Shown here piece by piece: positions 31,397 to 39,627 of a stretch of 64,000 nt of DNA. How positions within the stretch are numbered: position 1 is the stretch's first letter; each line of letters opens with the position of its first letter. Both the position numbers and the translations under genes were made by a program. Under the pieces are notes generated by a model. That model did not search any database. It was not told the DNA's origin and worked only from the letters and a program-made list of their open reading frames with translations. Origin of the DNA: SCUS01 sp966211675. Lineage in GTDB: Bacteria > Myxococcota_A > Polyangia > Polyangiales > Ga0077539. The stretch spans positions 30,461 to 94,460 of the forward strand of contig CBIHPK010000008.1 of assembly GCA_966211675.1 (NCBI GenBank), read 5' to 3'.

Positions 31397-32868
31397 CGCG
31401 CGCCCCGGAGACGACCCCTGTGAAGACCCTTCGAGAGCTGAAGGCCGCCGGCCGCGACCCGTTCGTGATGTTCCGCGCCGAGGAGGCGCTGCTCATGGAC
31501 GGCGCATGGCTCGCGCGCGTCGTCAACGGCGGCCCGCTCCTGTTCTGGGACGGCGAGGACATGCCCGCGCCGCGCGACGCCTACGCGGTCGAGAACGGCG
31601 TGGCCGTCGTGCGCGTCGAGGGCCCGCTCGTGCAGCGCGGCTGGATGTGCTTCGAGGGCTACGACACGATCGCCCGCAAGCTCGGCGCCGCGCTCGACGA
31701 CAGCCAGGTGCGTGCGGTGGTGCTCGCGGTGAACAGCCCCGGCGGCGCCGCGGCCGGCTGCTTCGAGGCGGTGCGCGCCATGCGTCAGCGCGTCGAGGCC
31801 TCGGGCAAGCACGTCGTGGCCTACTCCGACGAGATCGCCTTCAGCGGCGGGTATGCGATCGCTTGCGTGGCCGACGAGATCGTCGTGCCCGAGACCGGCG
31901 GCGTGGGCTCGGTCGGCGTCATCGCGGGCCTGCAGAGCTTCGCCCGCGCCCTCGACAAGCAGGGCATCGACGTCCGGGTGATCAGCTCCGGAGCCGAGAA
32001 GGCCGACGGCCACCCGGGGCTGCCCCTCGACGAGGCTGCCGTCGCCCGCGCTCAGGCGCGCGTCGACGAACTGGCCGCGGTCTTCTTCCGCACGGTCGCC
32101 GCTCGCCGCGGGATGACTGCCGACGCGGTGGCCGCGCTCGAGGCGGGCGTGCGCTACGGCGCCGCGGCCGTCTCCTCGGGCCTCGCGGACCGCGTCGCCC
32201 CGCTCGCTGAGGTCGTCGCCTCGCTCCACTCCACCACTCCCGGCCCACGCCGGGGCGCCATGTCCGCCGGGCCCGCGCGGTCCGCCACCCCACAGACCGC
32301 CACGAGGAACACCGCCATGATCGACGAGAAGATCGCCGCCCTGATCGCCGCCCGCACCCACGAGACCGACCCGGAGCGCCAGCTCGGCGCGCTCACGGCG
32401 GTGTTCGACGCCGCCGCCAAGGTGCCCGAGCTCGAGCAGAAGCTGCTCGCCCGGGAGGCCGCCGAGAAGGAGGCCGCCGAGAAGGCCGAGAAGGCCGCGC
32501 GCCTCCAAGCCTTCGAGGGCGCGCTCAAGGGCGGCCAGGACGAGGGCAAGCTCACCCCGGCCGAGGCCGAGCAGTGGCGCGCGGACTTCGCCAAGGGTGA
32601 GGTGTCGCTCGGCGTGCTGGAGGGCAACCTCGCCCGCCGGTCCGCGATCCCCGCCCTCTCGCAGGAGCACAAGGACCTGCGCCCGCCCGCCTCGCCCCCC
32701 ACGGGCGGCGGCCTGAAGCCCCGCATCGCGGAGCTCGCCGCCCGGCCCTACGCGGCGCTCACCTGGAACGAGCGCAACGAGCTCGCCCTCGGCGCGCCCG
32801 ACACGCACGACCGGCTCTACCGGCAGTGGGTCGAGGACGGCCGCCCGAAGGCGCCCGCCGCGCGCTGA
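31393..32868 (+). CDS. S49 prohead protease fused to scaffold domain
   Basis: 491 residues. The first 290 are an S49 (SppA/SohB-like) peptidase: VRVEGPLVQRG, AVVLAVNSPGGAAAG (oxyanion loop), FSGGYAIA with nucleophile Ser151, and SGAEKADGHP with general base Lys203. The Ser-Lys spacing of 52 is that of bacterial SppA. The C-terminal 185 residues are Lys/Glu/Ala-rich coiled coil (AAEKEAAEKAEKAARLQAFE), typical of scaffold. This is the Mu I/Z arrangement, with an internal start for the scaffold at 32317. Confidence 0.88.
   Translation: MTRAPETTPVKTLRELKAAGRDPFVMFRAEEALLMDGAWLARVVNGGPLLFWDGEDMPAPRDAYAVENGVAVVRVEGPLVQRGWMCFEGYDTIARKLGAALDDSQVRAVVLAVNSPGGAAAGCFEAVRAMRQRVEASGKHVVAYSDEIAFSGGYAIACVADEIVVPETGGVGSVGVIAGLQSFARALDKQGIDVRVISSGAEKADGHPGLPLDEAAVARAQARVDELAAVFFRTVAARRGMTADAVAALEAGVRYGAAAVSSGLADRVAPLAEVVASLHSTTPGPRRGAMSAGPARSATPQTATRNTAMIDEKIAALIAARTHETDPERQLGALTAVFDAAAKVPELEQKLLAREAAEKEAAEKAEKAARLQAFEGALKGGQDEGKLTPAEAEQWRADFAKGEVSLGVLEGNLARRSAIPALSQEHKDLRPPASPPTGGGLKPRIAELAARPYAALTWNERNELALGAPDTHDRLYRQWVEDGRPKAPAAR
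32317..32868 (+). CDS. Nested scaffold protein (Mu Z-like), internal start
   Basis: An in-frame ATG within the protease gene is preceded by GAGGA about 8 nt upstream and starts MIDEKIAALIAARTHETDPE, giving 183 residues that contain only the coiled-coil scaffold part. Mu and lambda use such nested genes to make free scaffold. The ribosome site is better than that of most genes here, supporting real internal initiation. Confidence 0.6.
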   Translation: MIDEKIAALIAARTHETDPERQLGALTAVFDAAAKVPELEQKLLAREAAEKEAAEKAEKAARLQAFEGALKGGQDEGKLTPAEAEQWRADFAKGEVSLGVLEGNLARRSAIPALSQEHKDLRPPASPPTGGGLKPRIAELAARPYAALTWNERNELALGAPDTHDRLYRQWVEDGRPKAPAAR

Positions 32869-33000
32869 GCGCCCGCGCCCCTACCCGCCCTCCCGCACGC
32901 CTCCCGCGCGGCCCAGCGCCGCGCTGTCTCCACGCCTCGTCGCCTCCCCTCCGCTCACCGTCAACCGTCCACCCAACCCGTCCACGAGGTCTGAACCGCC

Positions 33001-34164
33001 ATGGCCACCGGAACCACCACCACCGCCCAGCTCACCGTCTCCCCCCAGGTCCTCATCGAGGCCGTCCGCGAGGGCATGCAGGGCATGCGCGTCCTCGGCA
33101 ACCTCGGGGTCGTCAGCGTCAACAGCTCGCTCCCCACGGGCGACCGCTTCGCCGGCGAGACCATCACCGTGCCCTACCTCGCCCATCTCGGGCCGTGGAA
33201 GGAGTACGCTGAGAACGCCGAGATCGACATCACGCAGCTCACCGACTCGGCTGAGACCGCCACCGTGGTGCGGCCGGGCAAGGCCTTCACGGTGACGGAC
33301 ATGGCCCGCATCCTGCGCGGCTACGCCTCGCCCATGGAGGCGGGCCGCGCGATGGTGCAGGACGGCCTCTCGCAGTACGTCGAGACCAAGGCCCTGGGCG
33401 CGATGCTCGCGCTCGGCACCACCATCCCGGCCATCAAGGTCAACTTCTTCAGCGACTCCTCGCCGCGCTACTACGACCGCGACGTGCACATCCGCACGCG
33501 CTCGGTCTTCGGCGACGAGACCAAGGGCATCGTCGGCACCGTGGCGCACAGCCAGGTGATCAACCGGATGCTGACCCTCAAGAACGCCGACGGCGACCCG
33601 CACCACAAGGTGCTCGAGCAGGACGACGAGAACGGCGTCTACACCTTCGAGGGCATGGGGCGCTTCTACGCCTCGGACCTGATGAGCGTCGTCTACGGCG
33701 TGACCAGCGCGGGCACCACGCCGCCGGTGCTCACCATCGCCGGGAGCCCGAAGGGGATGTACGACCAGCTCAAGGTCGAGATCACCACGCTCGGCGCGCG
33801 CGGGACGGCGCAGTGCCGCATCTCCACCGACGGCGGCGCGACCTGGGTCGCCTCCGCGATCGTCATCCCGGCCTCGGACGGGATCGTCGACCGGACCTCG
33901 GACCTCGGTCTCACCTTCACCTTCGCCGCGGGGACCTACGCGGTCGACAACGTCTACACGGCGCGCGGCAAGGCCTCGACGATGATCGTCAAGCGCGGCG
34001 CCGCGGTGCTCTGGCACAACGACTTCGGCTCCATCGAGTCGCAGCGCGACGTCCGTCGTAAGAACGAGGTCGTGGCCGCGGACCTGCTCTGCGTGGTGCA
34101 CGCGTACAAGAAGACCAACGGCGGGACGCGCCCCGGCGTCTCCATCGCCGAGCACAACATCTGA
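33001..34164 (+). CDS. Major capsid protein with inserted beta domain
   Basis: 387 residues, 132 nt after the protease gene. The HK97-like frame is visible in the N-terminal arm and spine region (VSPQVLIEAVREGMQGMRVL, GDRFAGETITVPYLAHLGPW) and in the C-terminal strand region (IESQRDVRRKNEVVAADLLC, VHAYKKTNGGTRPGV). Residues about 239-322 form an Ig-like or Ig-adjacent insertion (QLKVEITTLGARGTAQCRIS, TDGGATW, TFTFAAGTYAVDNVYTARG), probably surface exposed. The family call rests on fold pattern and position after the protease. Confidence 0.82.
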   Translation: MATGTTTTAQLTVSPQVLIEAVREGMQGMRVLGNLGVVSVNSSLPTGDRFAGETITVPYLAHLGPWKEYAENAEIDITQLTDSAETATVVRPGKAFTVTDMARILRGYASPMEAGRAMVQDGLSQYVETKALGAMLALGTTIPAIKVNFFSDSSPRYYDRDVHIRTRSVFGDETKGIVGTVAHSQVINRMLTLKNADGDPHHKVLEQDDENGVYTFEGMGRFYASDLMSVVYGVTSAGTTPPVLTIAGSPKGMYDQLKVEITTLGARGTAQCRISTDGGATWVASAIVIPASDGIVDRTSDLGLTFTFAAGTYAVDNVYTARGKASTMIVKRGAAVLWHNDFGSIESQRDVRRKNEVVAADLLCVVHAYKKTNGGTRPGVSIAEHNI

Positions 34165-34478
34165 TGCACCCGCGCCGATGGCGCGAGCGGCTCCGGCAGG
34201 CGGCGGAGGCGGAGGGCCAGCGGGCCAACGCCTCCGTCCGCCGGGGGGCGCGCGACGCGCGCGCCCGGGCCCCGCATCCGGCGGGGTTGCCGGGGCGCGC
34301 GGCGCTGCTCGCCGCGGGCTACCGCTGCACCGAGGACCTGCCGGACCCCGCCTGCGAGGGCCGCGACGACGCCGAGGCCGAGCTCTCGCGCGTCGAGCTC
34401 GTCGCGGCCGACGCCGACTCGGACGCCGACATCGACTCGATCCTCTCCACGCTGGGCTTCGCGCCCGAGGAAGACTGA
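34164..34478 (+). CDS. Small head-region hypothetical protein
   Basis: 104 residues, one-base overlap with the capsid stop. The first half is very basic (RRWRERLRQAAEAEGQRANA), the second acidic (DADSDADIDSILSTLGFAPE). It occupies the Mu gp35 slot. Strong charge polarity suggests a connector or a capsid-lining factor; no family recognised. Confidence 0.5.
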   Translation: MHPRRWRERLRQAAEAEGQRANASVRRGARDARARAPHPAGLPGRAALLAAGYRCTEDLPDPACEGRDDAEAELSRVELVAADADSDADIDSILSTLGFAPEED

Positions 34479-34484
34479 ACCGTC

Positions 34485-34865
34485 ATGGCCAACCTGATCG
34501 CCCCGTTCCGCCCCACCATCGACCCGGCCGACGTGCAGATGCTCGAGCGCCGCGAGGTCGTGATCCCCGCCGCGGCTTTCGCCGCCGACGGCTCGACGGA
34601 CGCCTTCTACGTCGGCGACTGCGGCGTGCTGCGCGCCACGCAGACCTGCAGCGCGCGCTCGGGCACGACGCCCACCTGCGACACCACGGTGATGACCTGC
34701 GCGACGCCCGACGGCACCTGGTACGCCGCGGGCACCTTCGCGCAGCTCACCGCCACCGGCGCCGAGCGCAAGGCCTTCGCCGTGGACCGGTGGGTGCGCT
34801 TCGACGTGAACGTCGGGGGCACCACGCCCAGCTTCACGCTCGCCTTCGACGCCGAAGCGGTCTGA
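34485..34865 (+). CDS. Putative head decoration protein
   Basis: 126 residues. Beta-rich with paired cysteines (VGDCGVLRATQTCSARSG, CDTTVMTCATPDGTWY) and a C-terminal beta run (RWVRFDVNVGGTTPSFTLAF). Size and location beside the capsid gene fit a decoration or cement protein; the four Cys could form disulphides. Assignment by context. Confidence 0.5.
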   Translation: MANLIAPFRPTIDPADVQMLERREVVIPAAAFAADGSTDAFYVGDCGVLRATQTCSARSGTTPTCDTTVMTCATPDGTWYAAGTFAQLTATGAERKAFAVDRWVRFDVNVGGTTPSFTLAFDAEAV

Positions 34866-34874
34866 GGTCGGCCG

Positions 34875-35291
34875 GTGGTGGCCTACGCCGACCGCACCGA
34901 CCTGCCGCGGCACGGGCTCAACGCGCGCCTGCTCGAAGAGGTCCCGACGGCGGACCAGGACGAGGCGCTCGCCACCGCGAGCGAGGAGGCCGACGACTAC
35001 CTGCGCGACCGCTTCCCGCTACCGCTCACCACCTGGTCGCGCAGCCTGCGCAAGCACGTCTGCGCGCTCGCCGCGTACGAGCTCCAGGTGGTGCGCGGCT
35101 ACAACGTCGACAGCTCCGACAAGGAGCTGCGCCGGCGCTACGACGACGCGATCGCGTGGCTGAAGAACTGCTCCCTCGGGCAGCTCACCCCCCAGGGCGC
35201 CCTCGGCACGGTCACCGCGGACGACGACGGCACGGCCGAGGCGGGCGGCGCCGCGGTGGCCTCCCGTCCTCGCCGGAGGCCGCTCCGGTGA
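34875..35291 (+). CDS. DUF1320 head-completion protein (Mu gp36-like)
   Basis: 138 residues from GTG 34875. The start YADRTDLPRHGLNARLLEEV followed by ATASEEADDYLRDRFPLPLT and LRKHVCALAAYELQVVRGYN is the DUF1320 pattern of Mu gp36-like neck proteins. It connects the portal to the tail. It overlaps the following short gene by 4 nt. Confidence 0.8.
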   Translation: MVAYADRTDLPRHGLNARLLEEVPTADQDEALATASEEADDYLRDRFPLPLTTWSRSLRKHVCALAAYELQVVRGYNVDSSDKELRRRYDDAIAWLKNCSLGQLTPQGALGTVTADDDGTAEAGGAAVASRPRRRPLR

Positions 35292-35437
35292 GCGCGGCGA
35301 TCCTCTGGGAGATGGACGCGGCGGGCCTCGTCGCCTCGCTGCGGTCGCTCCCCGACCACCTCGACGACGCCGTCGAGGCCGCGGTGCGGCGCTCGGCCGA
35401 GGCCGTGGCGTACCCGAGCCGGAGCACTCCCCCATGA
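35288..35437 (+). CDS. Short gpG/HK97 gp10-like N-terminal fragment
   Basis: 49 residues from GTG 35288 (GTGA). LVASLRSLPDHLDDAVEAAV and RRSAEAVAYPSRSTPP follow the N-terminal rhythm of HK97 gp10/Mu gpG tail-completion proteins but stop after the first helix. The next gene (35434) encodes a longer protein of the same type, so this may be a truncated duplicate. Still translatable as a free peptide. Confidence 0.4.
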   Translation: MSAAILWEMDAAGLVASLRSLPDHLDDAVEAAVRRSAEAVAYPSRSTPP

Positions 35438-35808
35438 TCCCCATCGCGCTCTCCCTCGACGTGGACGATGTCGTCGAGGGGGCCCACAGCTTCCTCCGGT
35501 ACCTCGACGCGGAGATGAACGAGGCCATGCGCCTCTCGGGGCGCGCGGTGGCCGAGGAGGCGCGTGCGTCGCACTCGTTCCAGAACCAGACCGGCGACCT
35601 CGAGGACTCCATCCACGGGCGGCGGGTGACCGGACGCGCGAGCGACGGCACGCTCGAAGGCGGCGCCGAGGCCGTCATGCCCTACGCTTCCTACGTCGAG
35701 GCGTGGTCGGAGTACCTCGGGACGGCGTTCTTTCTGCGCAGCGACGAGATCGACCGGCGCCGCGATGACGCCGTCGAGAACGCGGTCTTCCGCTCGGGGC
35801 TCCGATGA
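35434..35808 (+). CDS. Tail-completion protein, HK97 gp10/Mu gpG-like
   Basis: 124 residues, ATGA overlap. SLDVDDVVEGAHSFLRYLDA, then RAVAEEARASHSFQNQTGDLEDSI with the typical TG-x-L-x-x-S-I turn, and a final EIDRRRDDAVENAVFRSG helix. These proteins act at the head-tail joint. Comparison with the Mu gene order supports the call. Confidence 0.7.
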   Translation: MIPIALSLDVDDVVEGAHSFLRYLDAEMNEAMRLSGRAVAEEARASHSFQNQTGDLEDSIHGRRVTGRASDGTLEGGAEAVMPYASYVEAWSEYLGTAFFLRSDEIDRRRDDAVENAVFRSGLR

Positions 35809-36470
35809 CGCCGAACGCCCTGAAGCGCGCCGTCTGGACCGAGCTCTCTCGCCTGGTCGCGGGCTACGCGGTCACCACCGCGACCCCGACCGAGATGGAG
35901 ATCTTCTCTCCGGCGCAGCGCGACGTCACCGAGTCGCAGCCCTTCCGCTCGCTGCACCACTTCGCCGGCGAGGTGTCGCGTGCGCTCTCGGACAACCGGG
36001 AGACCGGCCTCGCCATGACCGCCCTCAAGAAGGTCCCGGCGATGCTCCTCGCGTGGGAGGGGTCGCGCCCGATCGGCGCATCCGGCGCGAATGCCGACAC
36101 GATCCTCCACACCGCCGAGATCGTCGCGCGGGTGCAGTGGCGCGTGTACGTCGCCGCAGGCGACCCGCGGGGCGACGCCTGGGCGATGGACGCGGCGCTC
36201 ACCGGCGTGCACGCGGTGGAGCGCAAGCTCGCCGAATTCGTCGTGCCGGGCCTCTACGACGACGGCGGGATCTCCTGGGAGGAGAGCGCCCCGTGGATCA
36301 CCGCCCGGCGCGCCTCCTACGTCTCCGTCGTGCGCTTCAGCGCGCTCCTCGTGATCGACACGAGCGGCAACGAGCGGGCCGCCGACCCGGACGCCGAGCC
36401 CTTCGAGACCATGACCGGCGCCAACGGCCCCGAGGGCACCGGCGACCCGGCGACGATCGACCTCACCTGA
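35805..36470 (+). CDS. DUF1834-like tail terminator (Mu gp37/J-like)
   Basis: 221 residues, ATGA overlap. The N-terminal helix (LKRAVWTELSRLVAGYAVTT), a central VQWRVYVAAGDPRGDAWAMD strand-helix unit and a late beta region suit the tail-terminator fold. It lies just before DUF2635 and the sheath, the Mu gp37 position. The C-terminal 40 residues are disordered. Confidence 0.6.
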   Translation: MTPNALKRAVWTELSRLVAGYAVTTATPTEMEIFSPAQRDVTESQPFRSLHHFAGEVSRALSDNRETGLAMTALKKVPAMLLAWEGSRPIGASGANADTILHTAEIVARVQWRVYVAAGDPRGDAWAMDAALTGVHAVERKLAEFVVPGLYDDGGISWEESAPWITARRASYVSVVRFSALLVIDTSGNERAADPDAEPFETMTGANGPEGTGDPATIDLT

Positions 36471-36502
36471 TCCCTTCCACCCGCCGAGAGGCCCCACCCG
36501 CC

Positions 36503-36808
36503 ATGAAGTTCCTCCACGTCATCGCCCAGGGCGACGGCACCGTCCCCTATCGCGACGAGACCGGGCGCCACCACCTGGGCCGCGCCATGGGCCGCAGCGC
36601 CGACGGCCAGCCCGCCGCCGAGCGCGTCGCCGACACGACCTACGTCCGCCGGTCGATCGGCCGACAGGAGCTCGCGATCGTCGAAGAGCCCGCGCCCGAG
36701 GCCCCGGTGGTCGCCGAGCCGGAGCCGGCGGTCGTGACCACCGACGCGCCCCTGGTGATCCAGCGGGGCATCGCCGCCGACGACCTCATCAACCGCACGG
36801 AGCCCTGA
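36503..36808 (+). CDS. DUF2635-like protein (Mu gp38-like)
   Basis: 101 residues. VIAQGDGTVPYRDETGRHHL, then a short basic part TTYVRRSIGRQELAIV fits DUF2635, whose members are found immediately before the sheath. The second half is Glu/Pro-rich and disordered, longer than in Mu. GAGAGG lies about 11 nt upstream. Role in contractile-tail assembly is unknown. Confidence 0.55.
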   Translation: MKFLHVIAQGDGTVPYRDETGRHHLGRAMGRSADGQPAAERVADTTYVRRSIGRQELAIVEEPAPEAPVVAEPEPAVVTTDAPLVIQRGIAADDLINRTEP

Positions 36809-36811
36809 CCC

Positions 36812-38446
36812 ATGAGCCTCGCCCCTTCCACCAAGACCCCCCAGGTCCGCGGCAGCACCGTCTTCGGCACGTCGGGCTCCGCACCGGGCTCGGCGCCGAA
36901 GAAGGTGCTGCTCGTCGGCTCGATGATCACCGCCCTCCTCACGGCCACGATGAATCTCCCGGCGTCGGCCACCGAGGCGGTGACCACCGCGGCCGGGACG
37001 GCCGTGCTCGACCGGCCGACGCGCGTCACCAGCGCCGACCACGCCAAGGCCCTTTTCGGCCAGGGCTCGGAGCTGCACCTCGCGGTGATCACCGCGCTCG
37101 CGCAGTTCCGCGGCGCCGAGGTGTGGTGCGCCCCGGTGACCTACGGCGCGACGCCCGTGAAGGCCTCCGCGGTGCTCACCCCCACCGTGACCACGGTGGC
37201 GGCTGGCACGATCCGCGTGACCATCTGCGGCTACTCGGTCGACGTCGCGGTCACCGCGAGCGACACCGTGGCCACCATCGGCCTCGCGATCGCCCGCGCC
37301 GTGAACGCCAAGCGCGACTGGCCCGTCACCGCGGTCAACGTCTACGCCACGGGCGCCGTGACCTTCACCGCGAAGTGCGCCGGGCCCCGGGGCAACGCGC
37401 TGACCCTGCGCGCCGCGCTCCTCACCAGCACCGATACCATCGAGGTGCTCGACACCACCGCGAAGACGGCATTCGGCGTCACCATCACGCTCTCCGGCGG
37501 CACCGCGGACGGGGGCGTGTACCGCTTCGCCAACGGCGCCGTCGACGACGACCTGACGGCGCTCCTCGCGGCCATCACCAGCCTGAAGTTCGAGCGGATC
37601 GCCTTTGGCGGGTACCGCGTCTCAGGCACGGCGAGCGCCAACCAGGCGCTGCTCACCGCCCACGCCGACACCCTCTCCGAGTCCGCGCAGGCCGACCAGC
37701 AGGTGGTCTTCGGCTCGCAGCAGGGCTACGCCACGAGCATCACCGACGCGCAGGCGCTCAACGCCCCGCGCGGCCAGTGGATCGCGAGTCCCGGCTCGGA
37801 TGAGCTGCCGCTCCAGATCGCCGCGAGCGTGGCCGTCGCGCGCCTCTTCGGCGACGGGCAGCTCGGTGGCGTCATCGGGGGCGAGGTCACGAACCCCGCC
37901 TGCAACCTCAACGGCCTGGAGCTCGTCCTGCGCGCGCCCCGCGACCCGAACGACGCCATGGACGCGGCCGAGATCGAGGCCGCGCTCAACGCCTCCGTGA
38001 CGCCCCTCGCGGCGAGCCCGGCGCGCCCCGGGAAGCTCGCGCTGGTGTCCTCCATCTGCACCCGGTCGCTCGTGAGCGGGACGCCCAACTTCGCGGTCTA
38101 CAAGACCAAGGACGTCACCGTCGCGGACTACGCGCGGGCCTTCGTCGTCGCGGACCTCGCGCTCCGCTACCGCGGCTTCAACCTCGTCGCCGACTCGGCC
38201 AGCGGCCGCCCGTCGCTCGCGCCGCGTACCACCTCGCCCTCGAGCGTGGGCGGTCGGATCTACCAGCTCTGCAAGACGATGGAGTCGCGCGGGATCCTGC
38301 GCGACGTCGACGCCAAGCGCGCCGAGATCCTCGCCACCATCAACGTGTCGAACCCCCGCCGGGTCGACTGGAGCTTCCCGAGCGTGCCGCCGCAGGACTT
38401 CGACATCGCGGACGGCACCATCTACCAGCAGCAGCCGGAGGCCTGA
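36812..38446 (+). CDS. Contractile tail sheath protein (Mu gpL-like)
   Basis: 544 residues. The N-terminus (PQVRGSTVFGTSGSAPGSAP, KKVLLVGSM) and the region AVLDRPTRVTSADHAKALFG with QGSELHLAVITALAQFRGAE are typical of Mu-type sheaths. The C-terminal domain with VADSASGRPSLAPR and DVDAKRAEILATINVSNPRR is the conserved sheath core. A central beta domain (residues ~120-220, TIRVTICGYSVDVAVTASDT) is the variable insertion. It forms the contractile cylinder around the tube. Confidence 0.88.
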   Translation: MSLAPSTKTPQVRGSTVFGTSGSAPGSAPKKVLLVGSMITALLTATMNLPASATEAVTTAAGTAVLDRPTRVTSADHAKALFGQGSELHLAVITALAQFRGAEVWCAPVTYGATPVKASAVLTPTVTTVAAGTIRVTICGYSVDVAVTASDTVATIGLAIARAVNAKRDWPVTAVNVYATGAVTFTAKCAGPRGNALTLRAALLTSTDTIEVLDTTAKTAFGVTITLSGGTADGGVYRFANGAVDDDLTALLAAITSLKFERIAFGGYRVSGTASANQALLTAHADTLSESAQADQQVVFGSQQGYATSITDAQALNAPRGQWIASPGSDELPLQIAASVAVARLFGDGQLGGVIGGEVTNPACNLNGLELVLRAPRDPNDAMDAAEIEAALNASVTPLAASPARPGKLALVSSICTRSLVSGTPNFAVYKTKDVTVADYARAFVVADLALRYRGFNLVADSASGRPSLAPRTTSPSSVGGRIYQLCKTMESRGILRDVDAKRAEILATINVSNPRRVDWSFPSVPPQDFDIADGTIYQQQPEA

Positions 38447-38449
38447 TCC

Positions 38450-38839
38450 ATGAGCCAGTTCGCGAGCAAGGCCTACGTCGAGAAGGATGGCGTCACGCTC
38501 ATCCGGTCCGCCACGATCGACGTGGGGCAGGCCACCAACAACCAGGACGTCGACACGATCCTGCAGGGGTTCTCGGGCAACACCCAAGGGACCGTGAAGT
38601 ACACGGTGAAGCTGGAGAACCCCGTCCCCGCCGAGGGCTTCGAGGTCAACTGGATGGAGGTCTGCGAGGCCGGGGAGACGCACCAGCTCCGCTTCGTCAT
38701 CCTGCGCCCCGCCGAGGCCGGCGGCGGCATCCTCTGGGAGAAGCTGCTCGAGGGAGACTTCCGCGACCCCGACCTCGGAGTCGGCGTGAACAAGCCCATC
38801 ACGAACAGCGTCACCTTCCACGCGCGGCCGGTGGGCTGA
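38450..38839 (+). CDS. Tail tube protein (Mu gpM-like)
   Basis: 129 residues, 3 nt after the sheath stop. SATIDVGQATNNQDVDTILQ, KYTVKLENPVPAEGFEVNWM and LLEGDFRDPDLGVGVNKPIT show the beta-barrel tube pattern; the position after the sheath is invariant in Mu-like phages. It polymerises into the inner tail tube. Confidence 0.8.
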   Translation: MSQFASKAYVEKDGVTLIRSATIDVGQATNNQDVDTILQGFSGNTQGTVKYTVKLENPVPAEGFEVNWMEVCEAGETHQLRFVILRPAEAGGGILWEKLLEGDFRDPDLGVGVNKPITNSVTFHARPVG

Positions 38840-39534
38840 TGGCAGGCTTCGACGACAAGCGCTCGCCGCTCGCGCGCTTCCTCGGCGAGCGCGTGCCCTG
38901 CCGGCGCGTCGAGATCCGCACCGGGCGCCTCGCGGGACTGCCTGCGGCGCTCCGGGCGCTCTCCGCGGCGGAGATCCAGCGCGCCACGCTCGACGCGGTG
39001 AAGCACCTCACCACCGAGGGCTGGGAGAAGGAGGACCTCTACACCGAGCTCGGCGAGAGCGTCCTCAACATGGAGACGGCCGTACGCCTGCTCGCCGCGG
39101 CGCTCGTGGTGCCGCCGGGCGAACAGGGCGAGGTGCGCCCGGGCGAGCTCGCGCCGCTCACCAGCGGCCCCGACCAGGTGCGCGCGCTCTTCGAGCCCGA
39201 CGAGATCACCCTCCTCTTCCGCGAGTTCTGCGCCTACCAGGACGAGCGCTCGCCGCTCTCCCGGGCGAAGAGCGTGGAGGAGGTAGAGGACCTCATCGAG
39301 GCGCTGGGAAAAGGTCAGGCGCCGACCTCGCGCTTGAATGCCTTCGATCCGAGTTCGCTCAGGAGCATCATCACCGGACTGGCCGTCCGGCTGATGAGTG
39401 CGACGAGGCCACCCTCCTCGCCTACGTCGCCATCCGGCGTCACCGCGACCGCGTCCTCGACGCCTTCGGCCTCGGTGACGGGGACCCCCCCGACCTCGCC
39501 GCCGCCCTCGGCCCCCACGCTGACCGTGGAGTAG
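38839..39534 (+). CDS. Tail assembly chaperone, short form (Mu gp41-like)
   Basis: 231 residues in the zero frame. The first 158 look like a chaperone domain (AALRALSAAEIQRATLDAVK, DLYTELGESVLNMETAVRLL, FEPDEITLLFREFCAYQDER). After the slippery GGGAAAA at 39306-39312 the zero frame turns into Ser/Pro/Thr low complexity (SATRPPSSPTSPSGVTATAS), while the -1 frame encodes an ordinary protein. This is the classic G/GT or gp41/42 arrangement, so both short and frameshifted forms are expected to bind the tape measure during tail assembly. Confidence 0.8.
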   Translation: MAGFDDKRSPLARFLGERVPCRRVEIRTGRLAGLPAALRALSAAEIQRATLDAVKHLTTEGWEKEDLYTELGESVLNMETAVRLLAAALVVPPGEQGEVRPGELAPLTSGPDQVRALFEPDEITLLFREFCAYQDERSPLSRAKSVEEVEDLIEALGKGQAPTSRLNAFDPSSLRSIITGLAVRLMSATRPPSSPTSPSGVTATASSTPSASVTGTPPTSPPPSAPTLTVE

Positions 39535-39593
39535 CGGCCTTCCTCTCCCTGATCCAGCTCGCCGCCCGGCCCCCGCGTCGCCGTCTGCGCTGA
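39306..39593 (+). CDS. Frameshift extension of tail assembly chaperone
   Basis: At 39306-39312 the codons CTG GGA AAA contain the heptamer G GGA AAA. Slipping back one base leads into frame AGG TCA GGC ... with 93 sense codons and a TGA at 39591-39593, without any in-frame start of its own. The added sequence (DEATLLAYVAIRRHRDRVLD, AFGLGDGDPPDLAAALG, VAAFLSLIQLAARPP) is protein-like and carries Arg/Leu-rich helices expected for the T-like domain. The long product would be 251 residues. A stem-loop 3' of the site was not worked out. Confidence 0.75.
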   Translation, partial: GKRSGADLALECLRSEFAQEHHHRTGRPADECDEATLLAYVAIRRHRDRVLDAFGLGDGDPPDLAAALGPHADRGVAAFLSLIQLAARPPRRRLR

Positions 39594-39627
39594 GCCCCAC
39601 CGCCCCCCTCCACGAGGCTCCCTCCAC

